Notes: a model not told the origin generated them from the sequence alone. Positions 53,036-62,166 are shown, counted from the stretch's first letter. The stretch is 64,000 bases of DNA from Paenalcaligenes sp052103955 (GCA_052103955.1 JBQELO010000004.1:1-64000), one strand, 5' to 3'. Numbers and translations: made by a program.

Positions 53036-53697
53036 ACTGGTCTAATTTAGATTGGCCGTTGTTGGCTGAAGCTACCATTGATACCTTATTAATGACGGGG
53101 TTCTCGCTGGTATTCACGATTATCATCGGGTTGCCGCTGGGGGTATTGCTGTTTTTAACCAGCCCTAAACAGATGATGGAGCATCATGCGGTTTATCAAA
53201 CGCTATCGCTGATTGTCAATATTCTGCGTTCGGTGCCGTTTTTGATTCTGTTGATTGTGATGATTCCTTTGACGCGAATCTTGGCAGGTTCCGCATTGGG
53301 AGTGGCAGGGGCAGTGCCTCCATTGGTCATGAGTGCCGCACCATTTTTTGCCCGTTTAGTTGAAAACGTTTTAAAAGAACTGGATCCCGGTGTGTTAGAA
53401 GCCAGCCGCGCCATGGGGGCAAACCCACGTGAAACGGTAGTTATGGCGTTATTGCCAGAGGCTAAAACGGGTGTGGTTGCCGCTATCGTGGTGACAGCTA
53501 TTATGTTGGTGGGTTACTCGGCAATGTCCGGTGTGATTGGTGGTGGCGGTCTGGGTGACTTGGCACTACGTTTTGGTTATCAGCGTTACCAGACGGATGT
53601 TATGGCCGTAACGGTCGTGATTCTGGTGGTGTTGGTACAGTTAATGCAGGTGTGGGGAGATAAGCTGGTTGCGCGTATGAATAAGCGCATTGCTTAA
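53032..53697 (+). CDS. metI: Methionine ABC transporter permease MetI
   Basis: 221-residue inner-membrane permease with five hydrophobic segments, matching E. coli MetI (217). The coupling loop EASRAMGANPRETVVMALLPEA lies near residue 122, here in the family's EAA form, and GVIGGGGLGDLALRFGYQRY near the end is diagnostic. It starts in an ATGA overlap with metN and is followed by metQ after 29 bases. Confidence 0.96.
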   Translation: MNWSNLDWPLLAEATIDTLLMTGFSLVFTIIIGLPLGVLLFLTSPKQMMEHHAVYQTLSLIVNILRSVPFLILLIVMIPLTRILAGSALGVAGAVPPLVMSAAPFFARLVENVLKELDPGVLEASRAMGANPRETVVMALLPEAKTGVVAAIVVTAIMLVGYSAMSGVIGGGGLGDLALRFGYQRYQTDVMAVTVVILVVLVQLMQVWGDKLVARMNKRIA

Positions 53698-53726
53698 TCC
53701 TGTTAAATTTCTTTCAAGGAGCTTTT

Positions 53727-54515
53727 ATGTTGCTGAAAAAATTGGTGGCGAGTGCATTGGTTACCGCATTGGGGTTGGGTGTATCCGTAGCAAATGCAGA
53801 AAAACTAAGCGTAGCTGCTACGCCGGTTCCTCATGCTGAGCTATTAGAGTTTGTGGCTCCTTTGTTGGCTAAAGATGGCGTAGAGCTGGATATCAAAGTA
53901 TTTACTGATTATGTGCAGCCTAACCAGCAAGTATGGGATGGCGCTATTGATGCTAACTTCTTCCAGCACAAACCCTACTTGGATACCTTTAACAGCGAGC
54001 ACAATATCAATTTGGTCTCGGTGGGTTTAGTGCATGTTGAGCCGTTTGGTGCGTACTCCAAGAAAATAAAAAGCTTGGATGAGTTAAAAGATGGTGCATT
54101 GATTGCATTACCTAATGACCCATCTAATGGTGCTAGGGCTTTGTTGTTGTTGCAGCAACAAGGTTTGATCACACTTAAAGATCCTAGCAATATCTTGGCT
54201 ACTTCTAGGGATATTGCCGAGAACCCAAAAAAATTGAAATTTAAGGAAATTGAAGCCGCTACATTACCTAGGGTATTACCTGATGTGGATTTGGCTTTAA
54301 TTAATACTAATTATGCATTAGAGGCAGATTTAAACCCTCTGGAAGATGCATTGTTTATTGAAGGTGCAGAGTCACCTTATGCAAACTTGGTTGCAGTAAA
54401 GGCTGGCAATGAAGAGAAGGAGGCTGTGAAAAAGCTGATTCAAGCTTTGAATAGCGAAGAAACTCGCGCCTTTATTCAAGAGCAATACAAAGGTGCAATT
54501 GTTCCTGCGTTTTAA
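53727..54515 (+). CDS. metQ: Methionine-binding protein MetQ
   Basis: 262-residue NLPA-family binding protein. The signal peptide (residues 1-24) ends VANA-E with no lipobox Cys, so it should be soluble in the periplasm, unlike lipidated E. coli MetQ. Family motifs: VAATPVPHAELLEFV, YVQPNQQVWDGAIDANFFQH, and ALINTNYALEADLNP. AAGGAG at 53716-53721 precedes the ATG by 5 bases. Last gene of metNIQ, closed by a terminator. Confidence 0.95.
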   Translation: MLLKKLVASALVTALGLGVSVANAEKLSVAATPVPHAELLEFVAPLLAKDGVELDIKVFTDYVQPNQQVWDGAIDANFFQHKPYLDTFNSEHNINLVSVGLVHVEPFGAYSKKIKSLDELKDGALIALPNDPSNGARALLLLQQQGLITLKDPSNILATSRDIAENPKKLKFKEIEAATLPRVLPDVDLALINTNYALEADLNPLEDALFIEGAESPYANLVAVKAGNEEKEAVKKLIQALNSEETRAFIQEQYKGAIVPAF

Positions 54516-54534
54516 TATGTAGAAACAATTTTGT

Positions 54535-54567
54535 AAAAAAGCGGCGCAGCGATGTGCCGCTTTTTTT
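54535..54567 (+). terminator. Terminator of metNIQ
   Basis: AAAAAAGCGGC (54535-54545) pairs with GCCGCTTTTTT (54556-54566) around a ten-base loop, followed by T. It lies 20 bases past the metQ stop. Confidence 0.93.
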
Positions 54568-54755
54568 ATGTGTAACCGTTAAATAATGTGATGATGATCA
54601 AGGATGCGGGTTATTCTCCATACAAAAGAGGGGCTTTTTATTACTATAGTGATACCTCTTTGTAGTAGCAATTTATCCAATTGCTCTATGGTGTACTGAA
54701 GTTTGGCGTTATGCATGCCAGATACTTATATCCCCCGAGTAGGAGTTAAGCAATC

Positions 54756-55502
54756 ATGAAGCACAAGATCAAAGCGTGGCTGGCTGTTGCAGCACTGATG
54801 GCATTGCCAATGGGTGCGCAAGCACAAGGCAAAGAGTTGATTATGGCTACAGACACAGCGTTTGTACCCTTTGAGTTCAAGCAAGATGGCAAATATACGG
54901 GGTTCGATATTGATCTATGGGATGCCGTGGCAAAACAAGCAGGTTTGCAATACAAACTGCAGCCTATGGATTTCAACGGTATTATTCCTGGCCTGCAAAC
55001 ACGCAACGTGGACGTAGCACTTGCTGGTATCACCATCCGAGATGATCGTAAGGAAGTCATCGATTTCTCCGATCCTTACTACGAAAGCGGTTTGGCTATC
55101 TTGGTGCGTGAAGATACTGACAGTATTCAAAATGCAGCAGATCTAGATGGTAAACAAGTGGCCGTGAAAATTGGTACAGCGACGGTGGACTACCTGAACC
55201 GTGAAGTGCCTGGAGCCAAGCTGAAACTGTTCCCTAACATTGATAACGCATTCTTAGAGCTGGCAACCGGTCGTGTGGATGCCGTAGTGCATGACACACC
55301 TAACGTGCAGTACTACGCTCAAACGGGTGGTAAAGGCCATGTCAAAGTGACTGGTGCCGTGAAAAGCGGTGACTACTACGGTATTGCTTTCCCTAAAGGT
55401 AGCGAACTCGTACCGGTAGTGAACGAAGCCTTGGCAGCAATCAAAGCAAATGGCACCTACGATGTCATTTACGAAAAATGGTTTGGCAAACAACCTGAGT
55501 AA
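54756..55502 (+). CDS. glnH: Glutamine-binding protein GlnH
   Basis: 248 residues, the same as E. coli GlnH. The signal peptide ends at about residue 23 (GAQA-Q). The sequence follows E. coli GlnH closely: ATDTAFVPFEFKQDGKYTGF, QPMDFNGIIPGLQTRNVDVA, FPNIDNAFLELATGRVDAVV, and YEKWFGKQPE at the end. It captures glutamine in the periplasm for GlnPQ. A small dyad (AGCAATT/AATTGCT at 54667-54685) lies upstream and might be an operator. Confidence 0.93.
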   Translation: MKHKIKAWLAVAALMALPMGAQAQGKELIMATDTAFVPFEFKQDGKYTGFDIDLWDAVAKQAGLQYKLQPMDFNGIIPGLQTRNVDVALAGITIRDDRKEVIDFSDPYYESGLAILVREDTDSIQNAADLDGKQVAVKIGTATVDYLNREVPGAKLKLFPNIDNAFLELATGRVDAVVHDTPNVQYYAQTGGKGHVKVTGAVKSGDYYGIAFPKGSELVPVVNEALAAIKANGTYDVIYEKWFGKQPE

Positions 55503-55528
55503 GTCGTAGGTGACTGCATTGCAATTTC

Positions 55529-55557
55529 AGAGCGGCCAGCTAGAACAGGGCCGCTCT
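55529..55557 (+). other. Hairpin between glnH and glnP
   Basis: AGAGCGGCC (55529-55537) pairs with GGCCGCTCT (55549-55557), followed by TTGTTT. It is intermediate between a terminator and an attenuator, and probably makes glnH mRNA more abundant than glnPQ mRNA. Confidence 0.75.
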
Positions 55558-55614
55558 TTGTTTATCACGTTACGGTTTGTACTGACGGTAACGACACACT
55601 AAGTAGGTGTAACG

Positions 55615-56301
55615 GTGACATTTGAATGGTCTGTGATTTGGAATGCTTTGCCCAGTTTGTGGGAAGGCACCAAGATGACACTTTATATTACGGTGCTGGG
55701 GCTGGTAGGGGGCTCTGTGTTGGGTTTTCTGACAGGGGTGATTACTACCTATGTAAAAGGACCTATAAAGCTGTCTACGTTACCTATACAGATACTGAAT
55801 ATGGTGGCTAAGGCGTATGTGTTGCTGATACGTGGCACGCCTATCGTGGTTCAGGTGATGTTTATTTATTTTGCCTTGCCGTTATTGGCGGGGGTGCGCA
55901 TCGATGGCGAGTCGGCGGCAATTTTTACCTTGATGGTGAACTCAGGTGCGTATATTGCTGAAATTGTGCGCGGGGCGTTGCAGTCGGTGCCCAAGGGATT
56001 ACAAGAAGCTGGTGAGGCGATGGGTCTGCCTTTTCATAAAATCTTGATCTACATTATTGCTCCCGTAGCATGGCGTCGTATGATTCCAGCCATGGGTAAT
56101 CAGTGCATTATCAGTCTTAAAGATTCATCCTTGTTTATTGTTATTGGCGTAGCCGAGCTGACGCGCCAAGGGCAAGAAATCATTGCAGGCAATTTCCGAT
56201 CTGTAGAGATTTGGGGAGCCGTGGCCATTATCTATTTGATCCTGACGGGTGTGATTGCGTTGATACTGCGTACGGTAGAACGTCGCTTGCGTGTAGTGTG
56301 A
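55615..56301 (+). CDS. glnP: Glutamine ABC transporter permease GlnP
   Basis: 228-residue polar-amino-acid-type permease (HisM/GlnP family) with about five membrane segments. VLLIRGTPIVVQVMFIYFAL and SGAYIAEIVRGALQSVPKGL are the family motifs, with QEAGEAMGLPF at the ATPase-coupling loop. It starts at a GTG, with AGGTGTAACG as a weak ribosome site. It lies between glnH and glnQ. Confidence 0.94.
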   Translation: MTFEWSVIWNALPSLWEGTKMTLYITVLGLVGGSVLGFLTGVITTYVKGPIKLSTLPIQILNMVAKAYVLLIRGTPIVVQVMFIYFALPLLAGVRIDGESAAIFTLMVNSGAYIAEIVRGALQSVPKGLQEAGEAMGLPFHKILIYIIAPVAWRRMIPAMGNQCIISLKDSSLFIVIGVAELTRQGQEIIAGNFRSVEIWGAVAIIYLILTGVIALILRTVERRLRVV

Positions 56302-56320
56302 TGGCTAGGGAGAACACAAG

Positions 56321-57049
56321 ATGAAAATCGTAGAATTCAAGCAAGTGATTAAGCGCTTTGGCGAGAACGTCGTGTTGAACGGTGTGGACTTGGACATTGT
56401 TCCTGGCGAAGTGGTGGTGATTGTGGGGCCTTCTGGCTCAGGTAAATCTACCTTGCTACGCTGCATTAATGCGTTGGAAAGCATTGATGAGGGCGATATT
56501 GTGGTGGATGGCTTAAGTGTGCAGGACAGCCCAGCCCAAGTACGCGCCTTGCGTAGGGAAGCTGGCATGGTATTCCAGCAATTTAATTTGTTTCCGCAAT
56601 TAACGGCTTTGGAAAATGTGATGTTTGGGCCTGTGCACACGCGTGGTGTGTCAAAAGCCGAGGCTAAAAAACAGGCACAAGAGCTATTGGCCAAAGTGGG
56701 TTTGGCTGAGCGTATGGATCACTATCCTAGCGAATTGTCGGGTGGTCAGCAGCAGCGTGTAGCCATTGCGCGGGCGTTAGCCATACGGCCTAAGCTGATG
56801 TTGTTTGATGAGCCTACTTCGGCGTTAGACCCCGAGTTGCGCTTCGAGGTGCTAAAGGTCATGCAGGATTTGGCCGAAGAAGGCATGACCATGATTGTAG
56901 TCACACACGAAATGGAGTTCGCGCGCAAGGTGGGCAGCCGTTTGCTGTTCATTGATCAAGGTAAGATTGCGCACGATGGTAACCCAGAGGAGTTGCTTAA
57001 AAATCCACCCAGCAAGCGACTGCAAGACTTTCTTCAACACGTGGCTTGA
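56321..57049 (+). CDS. glnQ: Glutamine ABC transporter ATPase GlnQ
   Basis: 242 residues (240 in E. coli). Walker A GPSGSGKSTLLRCINALE, Q-loop in GMVFQQFNLFPQ, signature LSGGQQQRVAIARAL, Walker B LMLFDEPTSALDPE, then MIVVTHEMEFARKV. It powers GlnHPQ glutamine uptake. It starts 19 bases after glnP and is followed by a strong terminator. Confidence 0.95.
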   Translation: MKIVEFKQVIKRFGENVVLNGVDLDIVPGEVVVIVGPSGSGKSTLLRCINALESIDEGDIVVDGLSVQDSPAQVRALRREAGMVFQQFNLFPQLTALENVMFGPVHTRGVSKAEAKKQAQELLAKVGLAERMDHYPSELSGGQQQRVAIARALAIRPKLMLFDEPTSALDPELRFEVLKVMQDLAEEGMTMIVVTHEMEFARKVGSRLLFIDQGKIAHDGNPEELLKNPPSKRLQDFLQHVA

Positions 57050-57063
57050 TGTAATGTGTAGCC

Positions 57064-57098
57064 AAAAAAACAGGGCCTTTTAAAGGCCCTGTTTTTTT
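57064..57098. terminator. Bidirectional terminator between glnQ and the coiled-coil protein gene
   Basis: CAGGGCCTTT and AAAGGCCCTG (57071-57080, 57082-57091) form the stem, flanked by seven A and seven T. It serves glnQ and the converging gene on the minus strand. Confidence 0.94.
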
Positions 57099-57114
57099 AG
57101 GTGTAGCAGATGTC

Positions 57115-57813
57115 TTAACGCACATTAATGATGCGCATAGCTTTGGCGCGTTTGTTACCAGGTTCAAAAATTTGAACGGTAATTTGGCGGGGAGTCACAC
57201 CATCAGGGAGGGTGATGTCGCCAATCAGGTGAGCGTAACGATCTAAGGAAATCTCGATAGGGTCTAGGTCTAGATAACCAGTACGCCCATTGGGGTAACG
57301 GCCTTGGATGTTAAAGTGCATTTCACCGGTAAAGGTTTGCCCGGCTTGCTCTTTGTCTTGCATCAGCAAGATGTTGTAGTTCAGCTTACCATCACTGGTG
57401 GTAAAGGTCGCAGAGCGAATACCCGGTGAGGTGCCACGAGGGTCGGCAGGCATGGCATCAGCAAAGAGCTCAATATCTTTTTGTAGCGCACTGACTGTTT
57501 GATCGTGGTTGTCTAATGAGCCTTGTTGAGACTGCAGACGTGTTTGGTTTTCTTCCAGATCTCGCGTGGTGCTCGCCAGTTGCGACTGCAAACGCTGGTT
57601 TTCGGCATTAGCGCTATTTAAGTCAAAGTGCAGCTGTTCGGATTGCTCTACCGTCAGGCGTGTAGGGCCGTAGCTGGTTTGAATAAACAATAAGCCACCC
57701 GCACCGATAATTACACCGGTTAGCATAAGTACCAACCAACGAGGGATGCGGCGTTTTCTGCGTGAATAATCGTAGGAGGTAGGTCTGAATACGGGGCGTT
57801 TAGAACCGAGCAT
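57115..57813 (-). CDS. Membrane-anchored coiled-coil protein (DUF6776-like)
   Basis: 232 residues: a basic cytosolic N-terminus (SYDYSRRKRRIPRW), one membrane segment (about 25-45), a coiled coil (about 55-120, rich in Leu, Gln and Asn), and a beta-rich C-terminal domain (about 125-230; KLNYNILLMQDKEQAGQTF, GRTGYLDLD). This resembles a family of uncharacterised betaproteobacterial proteins, to which I assign it with caution. It is likely periplasmic. It lies 69 bases downstream of murU on the same strand; no function is suggested by sequence. Confidence 0.78.
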   Translation of the reverse strand: MLGSKRPVFRPTSYDYSRRKRRIPRWLVLMLTGVIIGAGGLLFIQTSYGPTRLTVEQSEQLHFDLNSANAENQRLQSQLASTTRDLEENQTRLQSQQGSLDNHDQTVSALQKDIELFADAMPADPRGTSPGIRSATFTTSDGKLNYNILLMQDKEQAGQTFTGEMHFNIQGRYPNGRTGYLDLDPIEISLDRYAHLIGDITLPDGVTPRQITVQIFEPGNKRAKAMRIINVR

Positions 57814-57882
57814 GGACTGAGAGTATTTGCGAGTGAATGAAGGTATGCGTATCAGGCATTAACCTGAATAATCATAACGTGC

Positions 57883-58587
57883 CTATTCCTGTGCGCCAAG
57901 CTGACTAGCAATTTTTTCTAGGCGCTCTGGGGTGCCTACATCCGTCCATGAAGCTAGCAGTGCTTCCCCACTAATTTTTTGCTGAGACATGGCTAGCCGT
58001 AGCAAAGGCCCTAACGGGGCGGGTTGGCCTACAGGCAAGGATGAAAACAAGGCAGGCTTGTAACAGCCTATACCACTGTAGGTAAGTGTTTTATCTGAAA
58101 TTGTAAGGGGATGTTCCGACAGCAGTTGGTTGGTCGTTTGCAGGTAGAAATCGCCCTTAAGATTGTGTTCAGGGTTTTCTACCATCCACAAGTGGGCTAA
58201 GCGATCGCTGTCACGCAATGCTTCTGCGGCAGTAAAGGCATGCTGGGCGTCCCAATCGGTGAAGACGTCGCCATTAATAATTAAAAAAGGCGCATCGCCT
58301 AGTAAGGGTAGGGCTTGGCGGATGCCGCCAGCAGTTTCTAGTGCTGGATTCTCAGGGCTGTACTGTATGTGCACCCCCAAATGACTACCATCGCCAAGCG
58401 CTTCTTCGATTTTTTCGCCCAACCACGCGTGGTTGATTACGATTTCGGTGATGTTGGCACGTTGTAGGCGCAAAATATGCCATTCAATAAGCGAATGGTT
58501 TCCTGCGCGTAACAGTGGTTTTGGGCAGTGGTCAGTAAGTGGCCGCATGCGTTCGCCGCGGCCCGCTGCCAAAATCATGGCTTTCAT
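57883..58587 (-). CDS. murU: N-acetylmuramate alpha-1-phosphate uridylyltransferase MurU
   Basis: 234-residue sugar-1-phosphate nucleotidyltransferase. The UTP loop LAAGRGERMRPLT (residues 6-18) and PKPLL (22-26) are intact, with LIINGDVFTDWD as the metal-binding Asp region. MurU converts MurNAc-1-phosphate to UDP-MurNAc, so recycled sugar enters the pathway without MurA and MurB. Function is assigned from the family and from its neighbour amgK, whose stop overlaps the murU start by one base. Confidence 0.9.
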   Translation of the reverse strand: MKAMILAAGRGERMRPLTDHCPKPLLRAGNHSLIEWHILRLQRANITEIVINHAWLGEKIEEALGDGSHLGVHIQYSPENPALETAGGIRQALPLLGDAPFLIINGDVFTDWDAQHAFTAAEALRDSDRLAHLWMVENPEHNLKGDFYLQTTNQLLSEHPLTISDKTLTYSGIGCYKPALFSSLPVGQPAPLGPLLRLAMSQQKISGEALLASWTDVGTPERLEKIASQLGAQE

Positions 58588-59633
58588 TAAAAGGTCATCC
58601 CTAGTACGGTTTGACGGCCTTCAATGCGATCCAGCAGTTTTCGTATAGGGAACAGTTCTTCGTAGCGGCTAGTCACTTGGCGTAAATAAGCTTGCAACCT
58701 AGGCAGATGGGCCAGATACCAGTCTTTGCCATCGCGAATGGACAGCCTACAAAATACACCCAAAATACGTAAATTACGCTGCACGCTCATCCATTCGTAA
58801 GCACGGTGGAATTCGGCAAAGTCTAGGCTAACAGGTAACTTAGCGTGAATGGCAGCTTGCCAGTAGCGTATGGCCCAATCCAGTTGCTGCTCTTCATCCC
58901 ATGTGTGTCGGGCATCCATCACCAATGAGGCCAAATCATAGGTAATGGGGCCTACTACCGCATCTTGATAGTCAATGACGCCGGGGCGTAGGCTATCATC
59001 TACGGGCATCATGAGGTTGGGGCTGTGGTAGTCACGGTGTACCAATACTTGCGCCACATTGACGTTATCGGCAACCAGTGCAGCAAAACAGCTTTCTAGC
59101 GCTTTGCGTTCTGGTTCGGTCAGGCTTGTGTTGCAGTGCTGGTTAATAAACCACTCTTCGAATACTTGCAGCTCTTCTAGCATGCGTGCTTCGTTATAAG
59201 AGGGAAGGCCGCTACTGTCTGCCTGTTGCAGTTGCACTAAGCTGTGTATAGCACCGCGGTACAGATTTTGAATGGTTGGATTGTCCACGCCTTTTTGTAG
59301 TGCGTGCCAGAAGTTATCTTGGCCCAGATCGCTAAGCAGCAAAAAACCTTGCTCTACATCGCTGGCAAGAATACGCGGCACATTGAGGTCGCGAACAGCG
59401 AGTCGGTGGGTAATGTCCACGAAGGCTGCTGTATCTTCTTTGGCGGGTGGTGCATCCATGACAACAAGTGTGCCATTTTGGCTATCCAGACGAAAGTAAC
59501 GTCGGAAACTGGCATCGCCTGAAGCGGGGCGCAGAGTATCAAGTTGCAGGTTGTAGCTGCCGTCCAATGAGTGTAGCCAGCGTAATAGCTGCTGATAACG
59601 GGTGTCATTGGCGAGATTTAAAGTGGCGTCCAT
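58587..59633 (-). CDS. amgK: N-acetylmuramate/N-acetylglucosamine kinase AmgK
   Basis: 348-residue kinase of the aminoglycoside phosphotransferase fold. The catalytic loop is H199-R200-D201-Y202-H203 with SPNLM following, and D221 in VIDYQDA binds Mg2+. AmgK phosphorylates MurNAc at the anomeric position, the step before MurU. The pair amgK-murU next to lptD-surA-rsmA is the arrangement I know from Pseudomonas, where it lowers sensitivity to fosfomycin. Its start is 145 bases from the divergent lptD. Confidence 0.92.
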   Translation of the reverse strand: MDATLNLANDTRYQQLLRWLHSLDGSYNLQLDTLRPASGDASFRRYFRLDSQNGTLVVMDAPPAKEDTAAFVDITHRLAVRDLNVPRILASDVEQGFLLLSDLGQDNFWHALQKGVDNPTIQNLYRGAIHSLVQLQQADSSGLPSYNEARMLEELQVFEEWFINQHCNTSLTEPERKALESCFAALVADNVNVAQVLVHRDYHSPNLMMPVDDSLRPGVIDYQDAVVGPITYDLASLVMDARHTWDEEQQLDWAIRYWQAAIHAKLPVSLDFAEFHRAYEWMSVQRNLRILGVFCRLSIRDGKDWYLAHLPRLQAYLRQVTSRYEELFPIRKLLDRIEGRQTVLGMTF

Positions 59634-59778
59634 GGGATAAGAACAAAGTTTTGCAAGAAAAAAGGCGAATAGCTCTGCCGTATCGGGCGAGCTTATCTAT
59701 AATAACGGGTCACGACCAGCAAAAGTGTGGTCGGTCATTACTTTAGCGTAATTCTATTTTCCTGGGGATACGGATCCG

Positions 59779-62166
59779 GTGCGAGCGGTCAGACGTTTTC
59801 ATTTATTGTTGTTAGGCTCTCTGACGTGCGCCGTAATGCCTGTCAAAGCGGAGGCTAAGCAGCCCACCTTGCAAGCCTCACCGGCGCTGCAAGTTCGTCA
59901 GGTTGCGGAGGACGACATGACCTCCTACCTCATTGGTGACGAGCTTGAGAGCATGGAAAGTGGCGAGGTCGTGCTTACTGGTGACGCACAAGTGCGCCGT
60001 ATAGACTCAGTGAGTAAGGGCGATCAGATTCGCTACGATAGAAATACAGGCGATGTGAAGGTTCGCGGTAATGGCGTGCTAATGCGTGGGGGCAGCACCG
60101 TGCGTAGTCCCAGCATTGACTACAACATGAAATCAGAAGAAGGTGAGCTAGATGCCATGAGGTTTTGGCTAGATGGTGGCTCATCGGGTACAGCGGAAGC
60201 TGGCACAATTTATAACAGTGATCACATGAAGTTGGACGACGTGCTGTATAGCGCGTGCCCATGTCCTGATCCTGCGTGGTACATCAAAGCCCCTACGGTT
60301 GATTTGTACATAGATGAAAACCGTGGTGTGGCGCGCAACAGCGTGATTTATTTCAAAGATGTGCCCATCTTTTATTCGCCATATTTTTCATTCCCACTAC
60401 GAAAAGAACGCAAATCGGGTTTCTTAACCCCTGTGTATGGCTACACCAGTAATAGTGGTTTAGAACTAGCATTGCCGTATTACTTCAATTTGGCTCCTAA
60501 CTACGATGCCACATTGACGCCACGTAACTACTCCAAACGTGGCTTGCAGTTGGACGGCGAGTTTCGCTATTTGGGTCGTACCTATGAGGGTCAGATTAAC
60601 GGCTCTTACTTGAATCACGATAAGAAAACGCGTGAAGCGCGTTGGATGTTATCTACACAGCATCGTCAGCGCTTAGGCTACGGCTTTGGGTTTAGTGCGC
60701 GGTATAACCGTGTGTCGGACGATAACTATTTCCGTGACCTGACTTCTATAGACTTGGGCAATACGAACATTGATAGTTTGGCGAGTTCGGCTGCCTTCAC
60801 TTGGTCTGGGGCAAAGTATTTCAATGCGTCGTTGTCGGTAACGCAGTATCAAACCTTGCAGGATGAAACTAGGGGTTATAGGACACCCGAATACAATCGA
60901 TTACCCAGTTTGAGTGTGCGTGGCGCACGTTATAACTGGGGTGGCTTTAATGTGGTGAGCGAGAACGCCGCCACACGATTTGAAATGCCATACTACTCAG
61001 GCACGTTGTCGAAGTTTAATGGTTTTCGCTCATTAAGAAGAGAGCCTAACGGTACGCGTGTGTCTTCTTTTACGTCGGTAAGCTATCCGATTGTGCGCCC
61101 ATATGGTTACATTACTCCCAAAGCTTCTTTGCATTTAAGTCAGTACGATACCGACTGGAGTGCTCTCCCTGATACTAAGAATAATGAAGCAAGACGTAAG
61201 AACGCTCGTAGTAAAGGTCGCGCATTACCCTTATTGTCGCTGGATTCAGGGTTGTATTTCGAACGTGATACTAGCTTGTTTGGTAATAACGCCATACAAA
61301 CGCTAGAGCCTCGCATGTACTATTTGTACGTGCCTTATCGCGATCAAAGTATGTTGCCGGTGTTTGATACCAGCGTAGCGTCGTTTAACTTCTCTCAGGC
61401 CTTTAGCGAAAATATTTACAGTGGTGGCTGGGACAGGATTGCGAACGCTAACCAGTTAACCTTGGGCTTGACCACCCGTTGGTTGGATGCCGATACGGGC
61501 GAAGAGCGTATGATGCTGCAGGTTGCCCAGCGTTTGTATTTTGAAGATCAAAAAGTCTTCTTAAGAAACACCGCCAATAACGAATACCCGGAAACGCGTA
61601 GACGCTCAGACTACTTGTTTGGTGCGGGGGCAGCTTTAACGGATACTTTGAACGTACGTGCTGATGCACAATTTAATCCGCAATCCAGACGTACGAACCG
61701 ATTAAGTGCAGGTTTTAGATGGCAGCCCCAACGTTTGGCGACCTTGTCTGCATCATATCGTTACGAGCGTGACCCCAGAGCCTTTGATAATCCTGACTTT
61801 TTCAGGGAAAATCCAACAGCAAGTGATAACGGTCGTGAGCGTGTGTCAGTAACGACGCAGTGGCCGTTGTCGAATAAAGTGTTTGCGCTGGGGCGTGTGG
61901 ATTATTCCTTGCAGGAAAAACGCAGTACGCAAACTATCTTCGGTATGGAGTACAAAGGCGAATGCTGTTGGGCGGCGCGTTTTGTAGTACAGCGTTACGC
62001 GGTATCTGCCCAAAAAAGCAATTCAGCAGTATTCTTCCAGTTAGAGCTGTCTGGCCTGGGCGCTGTAGGCCCTGATCCGATGAGAATTTTGCGCGAACGT
62101 ATTGTAGGGTATGAGCCTATTACGCCTACTAGCTCAGAAACAACCACCTTCGAGAGGTATGAATAA
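59779..62166 (+). CDS. lptD: LPS-assembly protein LptD
   Basis: 795-residue outer-membrane beta-barrel that, with LptE, places lipopolysaccharide in the outer leaflet. The GTG start gives a signal peptide of about 26 residues. An LptA-like beta-jellyroll follows (about 45-180; GEVVLTGDAQVRRID, IRYDRNTGDVKVRGNGVLM), then a 26-strand-type barrel. The mature protein has just four Cys: C160 and C162 in ACPCPDP, and C729-C730 in ECCW. E. coli also has four, but its first lies near the mature N-terminus. It is followed 2 bases later by surA. Confidence 0.96.
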   Translation: MRAVRRFHLLLLGSLTCAVMPVKAEAKQPTLQASPALQVRQVAEDDMTSYLIGDELESMESGEVVLTGDAQVRRIDSVSKGDQIRYDRNTGDVKVRGNGVLMRGGSTVRSPSIDYNMKSEEGELDAMRFWLDGGSSGTAEAGTIYNSDHMKLDDVLYSACPCPDPAWYIKAPTVDLYIDENRGVARNSVIYFKDVPIFYSPYFSFPLRKERKSGFLTPVYGYTSNSGLELALPYYFNLAPNYDATLTPRNYSKRGLQLDGEFRYLGRTYEGQINGSYLNHDKKTREARWMLSTQHRQRLGYGFGFSARYNRVSDDNYFRDLTSIDLGNTNIDSLASSAAFTWSGAKYFNASLSVTQYQTLQDETRGYRTPEYNRLPSLSVRGARYNWGGFNVVSENAATRFEMPYYSGTLSKFNGFRSLRREPNGTRVSSFTSVSYPIVRPYGYITPKASLHLSQYDTDWSALPDTKNNEARRKNARSKGRALPLLSLDSGLYFERDTSLFGNNAIQTLEPRMYYLYVPYRDQSMLPVFDTSVASFNFSQAFSENIYSGGWDRIANANQLTLGLTTRWLDADTGEERMMLQVAQRLYFEDQKVFLRNTANNEYPETRRRSDYLFGAGAALTDTLNVRADAQFNPQSRRTNRLSAGFRWQPQRLATLSASYRYERDPRAFDNPDFFRENPTASDNGRERVSVTTQWPLSNKVFALGRVDYSLQEKRSTQTIFGMEYKGECCWAARFVVQRYAVSAQKSNSAVFFQLELSGLGAVGPDPMRILRERIVGYEPITPTSSETTTFERYE

